A stretch of 6,017 nucleotides of DNA from Clostridia bacterium (GTDB lineage: Bacteria > Bacillota > Clostridia > Peptostreptococcales > Anaerovoracaceae): NCBI GenBank assembly GCA_024403215.1, contig JAKSSJ010000058.1, forward strand, positions 1-6,017, in the 5' to 3' direction. The first letter of the stretch is position 1; each line of letters starts with the position of its first letter. Below the pieces are notes generated by a model. It made no database searches, had not been told where the DNA came from, and saw only the letters and a list, made by a program, of their open reading frames with translations. Made by a program: the position numbers and the translations under genes. Of this stretch, positions 1 to 4,707 are shown one piece after another.

Positions 1-1662
1 AAGATTGAAGAAATAACTATACCAAAACTAGTGGAAGAAATTAAAAAGGACATGCAGCTTCCAAAGGCCATGGATAGACTGCTGTGCGGTGATGTTGGCT
101 ATGGTAAAACAGAAGTGGCCGCTAGGGCTATTTTTAAGGCATTAGAGCAGGGAAAACAGGTAGCAGTACTAGTTCCAACAACCATACTTGCAAGTCAGCA
201 TTATCACACGTTTTTGGAGCGTTTTGCTGGTTATCCTTTTGTGATAGAAATGCTAAGTCGCTTTAGAACAAGTGCAGAGCAGGATAAGATAGTAGAAGCT
301 CTTGGGAGAGGCGATATTGATTTAATAATAGGAACTCATAGACTTTTATCGTCAGATGTTAAGTTTAAAGACCTTGGACTTTTAATAGTTGATGAGGAGC
401 AAAGATTTGGCGTGGAGCATAAGGAAGCTATTAAGCGCCTTAAATCTAATGTAGATGTGCTCACGCTGTCTGCAACTCCAATACCAAGAACCTTGCATAT
501 GAGCCTTATTGGCATTAGAGATATGTCAGTAATAGAGCAGCCTCCAGAGGATAGATATCCTGTGCAGACTTATGTTATGGAGGAAGATGAACAGCTCATT
601 GCAGATGCAATAAGAAGAGAAATGGCAAGGGGCGGCCAGGTTTATCTTGTTCATAACAGAGTAAGAAGCATACAGTCAGTTGCAAGAAAGATAAGCTCGC
701 TTGTTCCAGGCGCTAGGATTTCTGTGGCTCACGGCCAGATGAATGAATCAGAGCTTGAGGATATAATGCTTGATTTTAGTGCAGGAAATTCAGATGTACT
801 GGTTGTAACAACCATTATTGAATCTGGTCTTGATATACCAAATGTAAATACTCTAATAGTCTTAGATGCCGATAGATTCGGGCTTTCGCAGCTTTATCAG
901 CTTAGGGGAAGAGTTGGAAGAAGCAACAGAATGGCGTATGCCTTCCTCATGTATAAGAAGGATAAGGTGCTAACAGAGCTCGCAGAAAAAAGGCTTAGAG
1001 CAATAAAGGAATTTACTGAGTTTGGCTCTGGCTTTAGAGTAGCTATGAGAGATTTGGAGCTAAGAGGTGCAGGAAATCTTCTTGGCGTGGAGCAGTCTGG
1101 ACATATGCTTTCTATAGGTTATGAGCTCTATTGCAAGCTTGTTGATGAAGCGGTTAGAGAGCTTAAGGGCGAGCTAAGAGAAGATAGTGAGCTAGAGGCG
1201 GATTCTGCGGTAGAACTGGGGGTTTCAGCCTTTTTGCCAGAGGCTTATGTTGCTGATGAGCTTACAAGGCTTGATATGTATAAGCGCATTGCATCAGTTG
1301 TGACTGATGAGGATAGATCAGAAGTTTATGATGAACTTGTTGATAGATTTGGAGATCCACCAACAGAAGCCTACAATCTTCTTGATGTTGCGATGATAAG
1401 AAATCTCGCAAGCAGGATGGGTGTTTCTAAGGTTGTAAAGCAGCTAAGCAAGGTAGTATTCTTGTTTGAGGAAAGAAATGCGCTAGGGCCAAGAGAAATT
1501 GCCGAGCTTTATGCTTCTTATGGCAATGCCATTACAATTTATGCAGGCGTCGAGCCTAGGGTTAGTCTTGTAATAGGCCATAGCGATGCGGCAAAAGTCA
1601 GTCTTGAATTTTTGAAAAAATTATTTGCATTAGTTAATGATAGGGAGGTTAAAGATGCCTAG
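1..1662 (+). CDS. mfd: Transcription-repair coupling factor Mfd, C-terminal half (5' partial)
   Basis: Mfd is a cytoplasmic DNA translocase that removes RNA polymerase stalled at DNA lesions and recruits UvrA for nucleotide excision repair. The frame is open from base 1, so the 553 residues seen are the C-terminal part of a protein usually near 1150 residues; the UvrB-like and RNA-polymerase-binding domains lie outside the window. Counting from the first in-window residue, visible RecG-like superfamily 2 helicase motifs are Walker A GDVGYGKT (30-37), the DEEQ box (131-134), SATPIPRTL (157-165) and motif VI QLYQLRGRVGR (297-307). These are followed by the TRG translocation motif (about 350-369, RDLELRGAGNLLG plus EQSGHM) and the C-terminal D7 TRCF domain (about 405-540), which holds UvrA binding in check in the characterised enzyme. 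All visible motifs are intact. The GTG at position 31 is an internal Val codon, not a start. The stop codon overlaps the next gene. Confidence 0.97.
   Translation, partial: KIEEITIPKLVEEIKKDMQLPKAMDRLLCGDVGYGKTEVAARAIFKALEQGKQVAVLVPTTILASQHYHTFLERFAGYPFVIEMLSRFRTSAEQDKIVEALGRGDIDLIIGTHRLLSSDVKFKDLGLLIVDEEQRFGVEHKEAIKRLKSNVDVLTLSATPIPRTLHMSLIGIRDMSVIEQPPEDRYPVQTYVMEEDEQLIADAIRREMARGGQVYLVHNRVRSIQSVARKISSLVPGARISVAHGQMNESELEDIMLDFSAGNSDVLVVTTIIESGLDIPNVNTLIVLDADRFGLSQLYQLRGRVGRSNRMAYAFLMYKKDKVLTELAEKRLRAIKEFTEFGSGFRVAMRDLELRGAGNLLGVEQSGHMLSIGYELYCKLVDEAVRELKGELREDSELEADSAVELGVSAFLPEAYVADELTRLDMYKRIASVVTDEDRSEVYDELVDRFGDPPTEAYNLLDVAMIRNLASRMGVSKVVKQLSKVVFLFEERNALGPREIAELYASYGNAITIYAGVEPRVSLVIGHSDAAKVSLEFLKKLFALVNDREVKDA
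1642..1648 (+). promoter_or_regulatory. Ribosome binding site for the DUF3237 gene
   Basis: AGGGAGG lies 6 nt before the ATG at 1655, inside the last codons of mfd. It decides the start: the in-frame ATG at 1637 lies upstream of this site and has no comparable Shine-Dalgarno sequence of its own. Confidence 0.8.
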
Positions 1663-2119
1663 TCTTAAAAAGCAATTTAGTATTAATATTCCTGTTGATA
1701 AGCCTATTGAAATAGGAAGAAGAGATGACAATTTTGTTGGAAAGAGGCGTCTTATTCCTATTGGCGGCGGAGTATCCAGTGGAGATGGTTTTGATGGAGT
1801 TGTTCTTCCTGGCGGAGTTGATAGCCAAGTAATTCATCCGGATGGAAAGGCTGACATTTCTGCAAGATATGCGCTTAAGTTTAATGACGGAACCAGCGTA
1901 TATATTCAAAATGATGGAATAAGGACAGTGCCAGAAGAGGATGTAAAGACAGTTTTAGATGGCGGGTATGTAGATCCATCTCATTACTATTTTTCTACCG
2001 TTCCTTGTTTTGAGGTGTATGACAAATCAAGAGAATGGATGACGAAAAAGATTTGGGTGTGCATAGGCATAAGAAAGCCAGACACTGTAATCATTGATTA
2101 CTATACTGTAGAACTATAA
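1655..2119 (+). CDS. DUF3237 (UPF0311) family protein
   Basis: This is a 154-residue soluble protein with no signal peptide or membrane segment. It matches the DUF3237 pattern along its whole length: a basic run leading to RRLIPIGGG (31-39), GVVLPGGVDSQ (48-58), DISARYALKFNDGT and VYIQNDGIR (67-90), VDPSHYYFSTVPCFEV (106-121) and the final strands WMTKKIWVCIGIR (128-140). Family members are small, all-beta, barrel-like proteins of unknown biochemical role, and length and motif order are normal here. The ATG at 1655 is chosen over the one at 1637 because of the adjacent Shine-Dalgarno sequence. It overlaps the mfd stop by 8 nt (ATGCCTAG), so translational coupling to mfd is likely, and no separate promoter is visible. 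A role in repair is not implied by the sequence. The family call is confident; the function is unknown. Confidence 0.88.
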   Translation: MPSLKKQFSINIPVDKPIEIGRRDDNFVGKRRLIPIGGGVSSGDGFDGVVLPGGVDSQVIHPDGKADISARYALKFNDGTSVYIQNDGIRTVPEEDVKTVLDGGYVDPSHYYFSTVPCFEVYDKSREWMTKKIWVCIGIRKPDTVIIDYYTVEL

Positions 2120-2121
2120 GA

Positions 2122-2156
2122 AAAAACCTTGAAATCGTTGAGATTTCAAGGTTTTT
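2122..2156. terminator. Bidirectional intrinsic terminator between the DUF3237 gene and tRNA-Ser
   Basis: A perfect 15-bp inverted repeat has arms at 2122-2136 and 2142-2156 and a 5-nt loop, GTTGA. The GC-containing core is CCTTGAAATC/GATTTCAAGG. On the plus strand it is followed by a T-rich run beginning just 3 nt after the DUF3237 stop. On the minus strand the reverse complement ends in six T's and sits 4 nt past the tRNA CCA end. It therefore serves both converging transcripts. Confidence 0.93.
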
Positions 2157-2160
2157 ATTT

Positions 2161-2249
2161 TGGCGCAGGACATGGGACTCGAACCCACGGGGCCTTCTCA
2201 GCCTTACTCGCTTTCCAGGCGAGCTCCTTAGCCACTCGGTCAATCCTGC
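2161..2249 (-). tRNA. tRNA-Ser(GGA)
   Basis: Read on the minus strand, this is an 89-nt class II tRNA. The acceptor arm GCAGGAT pairs with GTCCTGC (one T:G wobble), followed by discriminator G and an encoded CCA (plus-strand TGG at 2161-2163). The anticodon stem CTCGC/GCGAG encloses the loop CTGGAAA, giving anticodon GGA (plus-strand TCC at 2214-2216), which reads UCC and UCU. The T-arm GTGGG-TTCGAGT-CCCAT is intact. A long variable arm, the GGCCGAGTGG-like D-loop region and discriminator G all support serine. It is transcribed toward the DUF3237 gene and shares its terminator. Confidence 0.97.
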
Positions 2250-2283
2250 GTATGGCTTAGTTTTTTATGTAAGTATTTAGTTT

Positions 2284-2297
2284 CAGCCTTTGGGCTG
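2284..2297. repeat. Small inverted repeat in the tRNA-Ser leader
   Basis: CAGCC-TTTG-GGCTG forms a 5-bp hairpin with a 4-nt loop. It would fall at the very start of the predicted precursor upstream of tRNA-Ser. No T-run follows on either strand, so it is not a good terminator. It may be a 5' leader structure removed by RNase P, or be without function. Confidence 0.4.
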
Positions 2298-2304
2298 CCC
2301 AATT

Positions 2305-2333
2305 AGTTTATCGCAAGAAAGAGTGAAAAGCAA
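2305..2333 (-). promoter_or_regulatory. Putative sigma-A promoter of tRNA-Ser
   Basis: On the minus strand, TTGCTT (plus coordinates 2328-2333) and TAAACT (2305-2310) are separated by exactly 17 nt. They would start transcription near 2298 and give a leader of about 50 nt before the mature tRNA 5' end at 2249. Position and spacing fit; neither hexamer is perfect. Confidence 0.55.
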
Positions 2334-2341
2334 GTAAATTT

Positions 2342-2373
2342 TTGTAGCATTTTATGTCATCCAATGGTATAAT
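2342..2373 (+). promoter_or_regulatory. Extended -10 promoter of the two-component operon
   Basis: A consensus TATAAT (2368-2373) is preceded by TGG, giving the extended -10 form TGnTATAAT. The -35 region is poor: TTGTAG (2342-2347) is 20 nt away, and TAGCAT (2345-2350) is at the right distance but a weak match. Transcription would start near 2380, leaving a leader of about 40 nt. A 5-bp inverted repeat, GTAAT-GACAG-ATTAC (2382-2396), sits at the predicted start site and could be an operator. A weak -35 with an extended -10 would suit an activated promoter. Confidence 0.65.
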
Positions 2374-2419
2374 CTTACAAGGTAATGACAGATTACGGGT
2401 ATTGGTATTGGAGGCTTAG

Positions 2420-3814
2420 ATGACAAAAAAGAAAAAGCTAATGCGTATAGTATGCTTTTCAATAATGGCAGTTTTAGTGCTGCTTTTGGTTGCTATGCGT
2501 ACCATTTTTCCGTATTTAGGGAATCCAAGAAGCACGATAGCACTTTGCGCATGCGGGGCAAACATGATAATCATGTTTCTTCTGTACTGCACTTGCTCAA
2601 GAAATACCTATGATGACGAAATCGTTGAATACTTTGAAACCCTGATATTCTTGGAATTTGTTCTTGCTGCCCTTTATTATGCGGTATTTATTATATCTGG
2701 ACATGTAGGAAATGAAGAATTATTAAATACGGGCTTTACTATAACAAACATACTGTATCAAATATTCTGGATAGTATTCTTTATATTCAGCGGTAGCGTT
2801 TTTGGAAATGATGATGTTCAGACTTACATTGTTACAGGCGTTATTGTCATAAGCATTTTTTATATATCGGGAATAGTTAGTAATAATTATACGCAAAGCT
2901 TTTTCTATATCAGCAGCGAGTGCTTTGTTGTATATAAGCCTATCAGTGTAATTCGTTTAGCACTTACTGCATGCAGAGTTGTGCTATTTGTGATAGCTGT
3001 TATCACAGGAAATGCAAGCAAAAAAGTTAAGCATTCTATGATGACATATATTGTATTTCCTCTTCTGTATGGCGCAGTGTATTTTATTGGGCAGCTATGT
3101 GGAGTGGATTTTTACAATGCTGGTGTAGAGCTGTTTTGCACCGCATTAGTTTTACTGGTTATCTTTTTAAACATTTATGTTGCGAGGGAGAATAAGCGTA
3201 AAACTCAAGAGCTTGAGCTTCAAAATGCTAGGATGAATCTGATGGTTTCTCAGATACAGCCACATTTTGTTTCAAATACTTTAGGACTTATTAGAAGCAT
3301 GTATAGAACTGGTGATCCAAATGCAGAGGTGGCTATGAATATCTTCATAAGCTTCCTGCAGCAAAATTTTTCAGATCTTCTTCTTACAACGCCTATACCT
3401 GCTGAAAGAGAATTTAAGCATGTTAAAGAATTTGTCGAGCTCGAGCTTTTAAGGTGGCCTGATATGGAGGTCGAGTACGATATACAAACAGAGGCTTTTG
3501 CTTTGCCGTCTACTACTATTCAGCCACTTGTAGAAAACGCAGTAAAGCATGGTCTTATGCCGCTTGCAAGCGGAGGAAAAATTAAGATATCAAGCTTTGA
3601 AGGTGACAAAGCATATTACGTAAGAGTTGAAGATAATGGAGTTGGCTTTGATGTAAATAATCCAAAGCCAAAGACCGATGATCATAGAAAGCATATAGGC
3701 TTATCAAACATCAAGGAAAGACTGGCTGTTATGGTTAATGGTAAGCTAGAGATGGAAAGCAAAGTCGGTAAAGGGACCGTAGCAACAATTGTTATACCAA
3801 AAGTGGAGGCTTAG
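2420..3814 (+). CDS. Polytopic sensor histidine kinase, LytS/YehU type (His_kinase, PF06580)
   Basis: This is a 464-residue membrane sensor kinase that should autophosphorylate and pass phosphate to the regulator encoded 3 nt downstream. About eight hydrophobic segments are visible (roughly 8-33, 39-59, 72-94, 108-127, 133-154, 176-197, 207-228, 235-255), with no large extracellular domain, so sensing is probably within or close to the membrane. A short linker (256-275) leads to the H-box SQIQPHFVSNTL, with His282 as predicted phosphoacceptor; the usual F before N is Ser here. The ATPase part has an N-box IQPLVENAVKHGL (Asn373), a G1 box VEDNGVGF (Asp405, Gly407, Gly409) and a G2 box GLSNIKERL (427-435), so it looks catalytically complete. 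Two CxC motifs (43-45 and 57-59) flank the second hydrophobic segment. The start at 2420 follows TTGGAGG by 5 nt. The N-terminal sensor family is not recognised and the ligand is unknown. Confidence 0.93.
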   Translation: MTKKKKLMRIVCFSIMAVLVLLLVAMRTIFPYLGNPRSTIALCACGANMIIMFLLYCTCSRNTYDDEIVEYFETLIFLEFVLAALYYAVFIISGHVGNEELLNTGFTITNILYQIFWIVFFIFSGSVFGNDDVQTYIVTGVIVISIFYISGIVSNNYTQSFFYISSECFVVYKPISVIRLALTACRVVLFVIAVITGNASKKVKHSMMTYIVFPLLYGAVYFIGQLCGVDFYNAGVELFCTALVLLVIFLNIYVARENKRKTQELELQNARMNLMVSQIQPHFVSNTLGLIRSMYRTGDPNAEVAMNIFISFLQQNFSDLLLTTPIPAEREFKHVKEFVELELLRWPDMEVEYDIQTEAFALPSTTIQPLVENAVKHGLMPLASGGKIKISSFEGDKAYYVRVEDNGVGFDVNNPKPKTDDHRKHIGLSNIKERLAVMVNGKLEMESKVGKGTVATIVIPKVEA

Positions 3815-3817
3815 AAA

Positions 3818-4549
3818 ATGATAGTAATTGCAGTAGATGATGAGAGCTGGGCATTAAAAGAGCTTAAGTACAATCTGGAAAATGAAAAAGAGGTCGAGGC
3901 AGTATATGCCTTTAGCCAAGGACAAGAGGCTATTGACTGGGCAAGCAATAATAGCTTTGACGCTGCGTTTTTGGATATAAACATGCGCGGAATGGACGGC
4001 ATAGAACTTGCAAAAGCGCTTAGAGATTTTAATCAGTCTTGTTTTATTGTCTTTTGTACTGGTTATGGCGAATACGCAATTGATGCCTTTGGACTTCATG
4101 CAACGGGATATCTATTAAAGCCAATTTTGCCAGACAAAATTCACGCTGAGGTTGAATATATTTCTAATGTCATGGGCAAAAACAGTAAGAGGATTAAAGT
4201 TCAATGCTTTGGCGATTTTGAGGTATACGATGCAAAGGGCCAGATCATGAAGTTTAAGAGGAAAAGAGCAAAAGAGCTTTTAGCACTTCTTGTTGACGCC
4301 AACGGAGTAGGACTTAACGCAAAAGAAATATGCGATAGACTCTTTGATAATACTGAGGAAAATAAGGCTAATAACCTAAACCACCTTTACAAGCTCATAC
4401 AAGAACTAAAAAGAGTATTAAAAGAAGCTGGGGCAAGTCAGGTTCTTATCAATGCTGGCGGTGATTATTTCTTAGATATGCAGATGATTGAGAAGGACGA
4501 GAGTGGTAAGGCAGAAGGTACGTACATGGGCCAATTCCACTGGAATTAA
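3818..4549 (+). CDS. Response regulator: REC domain plus SARP/OmpR-like winged helix
   Basis: This is a 243-residue cytoplasmic transcription factor, presumably phosphorylated by the kinase encoded just upstream. The receiver domain (1 to about 118) has acidic-pocket residues Asp7, Asp8 and Glu9, phosphoacceptor Asp53 in FLDINMRGMDG, switch Thr81, Tyr98 and the Lys101-Pro102 pair, so phosphorylation chemistry appears intact. After a short linker, residues 126-222 resemble the DNA-binding domain of SARP-type regulators: CFGDFEVYD, KFKRKRAKELLALLVDANG, an EICDRLF helix, a recognition-helix region (about 184-204) and a final GGDYFLD wing. The output domain is thus not LytTR, the usual partner of LytS-type kinases. 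A BTAD domain normally follows in SARPs; only about 20 residues remain here, ending in YMGQFHWN. The start is supported by GGAGG at 3805-3809, 8 nt upstream and inside the kinase gene, so the pair is translated in close coordination. Target genes are unknown. Confidence 0.9.
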   Translation: MIVIAVDDESWALKELKYNLENEKEVEAVYAFSQGQEAIDWASNNSFDAAFLDINMRGMDGIELAKALRDFNQSCFIVFCTGYGEYAIDAFGLHATGYLLKPILPDKIHAEVEYISNVMGKNSKRIKVQCFGDFEVYDAKGQIMKFKRKRAKELLALLVDANGVGLNAKEICDRLFDNTEENKANNLNHLYKLIQELKRVLKEAGASQVLINAGGDYFLDMQMIEKDESGKAEGTYMGQFHWN

Positions 4550-4575
4550 TATACAGAAATTACCATATTTTATGC

Positions 4576-4605
4576 AAAAAACGAGCCTTTAAAGGCTCGT
4601 TTTTT
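4576..4605 (+). terminator. Intrinsic terminator of the kinase-regulator operon
   Basis: A perfect 30-nt palindrome has arms at 4576-4590 and 4591-4605. Its GC-rich core ACGAGCC/GGCTCGT surrounds TTTAAA and is followed by six T's. It lies 26 nt past the response-regulator stop. The symmetrical A-run would give a U-tract on the minus strand too, but no minus-strand gene is present here. Confidence 0.93.
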
Positions 4606-4612
4606 ATTGTTT

Positions 4613-4644
4613 TTGACATCTTGCAAGTGAAATTATGATATAAT
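4613..4644 (+). promoter_or_regulatory. Sigma-A-type promoter of the LtaS-like gene
   Basis: A perfect TTGACA (4613-4618) is followed by TGATATAAT (4636-4644), which contains an extended -10, TGnTATAAT (4639-4644). Spacing is 20 nt to that TATAAT, which is long, or 17 nt to the overlapping TGATAT (4636-4641). With either choice transcription starts near 4650. The promoter lies directly after the terminator, so the downstream gene is probably its own transcription unit. Confidence 0.72.
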
Positions 4645-4654
4645 TATGTGTCTT

Positions 4655-4682
4655 ACTATAATATATAAAAATATTATATAGT
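4655..4682. repeat. AT-rich imperfect inverted repeat in the LtaS-like leader
   Basis: Arms ACTATAATATAT (4655-4666) and ATATTATATAGT (4671-4682) pair at 10 of 12 positions around a 4-nt AAAA centre. The repeat begins about 5 nt after the predicted transcription start, so it could be a 5' UTR stem-loop or an operator for a dimeric regulator. It contains a second TATAAT (4657-4662). In such AT-rich sequence a chance origin is possible. Confidence 0.5.
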
Positions 4683-4692
4683 GGAAATAGTT

Positions 4693-4702
4693 AAAAGGTA
4701 GG
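4693..4702 (+). promoter_or_regulatory. Ribosome binding site for the GTG start at 4708
   Basis: AAAAGGTAGG contains two purine-rich Shine-Dalgarno matches, AAAAGG ending 9 nt before the GTG and AGG ending 5 nt before it. An in-frame TAG at 4699-4701 rules out any earlier start. The next in-frame ATG (4744) has no such site upstream. Confidence 0.65.
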
Positions 4703-4707
4703 CCAAA

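Noticed and set aside
31..33. GTG as the start of the Mfd coding region
   Set aside because: The frame is open to base 1 and the Walker A motif follows only about 25 residues later, whereas full-length Mfd has some 600 residues before it. This is a gene cut by the window edge, not a short variant.
1637..1639. Upstream ATG as start of the DUF3237 gene
   Set aside because: The clear AGGGAGG site lies downstream of this ATG and 6 nt before the ATG at 1655, and the DUF3237 match does not need the six extra residues.
1649..1909. Minus-strand open frame opposite the DUF3237 gene
   Set aside because: It has no recognisable domain and is fully antisense to a gene with strong family identity.
2161..2249. 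tRNA-Ser as an integration site for a mobile element
   Set aside because: tRNA 3' ends are common attachment sites, but no repeat of the tRNA end, integrase or foreign-looking gene appears in the window.
2284..2297. CAGCC/GGCTG hairpin as a transcription terminator
   Set aside because: The stem is only 5 bp and no T-run follows on either strand.
3811..4099. Two minus-strand open frames opposite the response regulator
   Set aside because: They lie opposite a conserved REC domain, lack ribosome binding sites and have no family resemblance.
4657..4662. Second TATAAT as the -10 of the LtaS-like gene
   Set aside because: No reasonable -35 lies 16-19 nt upstream, while the TATAAT at 4639-4644 has an extended -10 and a perfect TTGACA nearby. 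It is more likely part of the inverted repeat.
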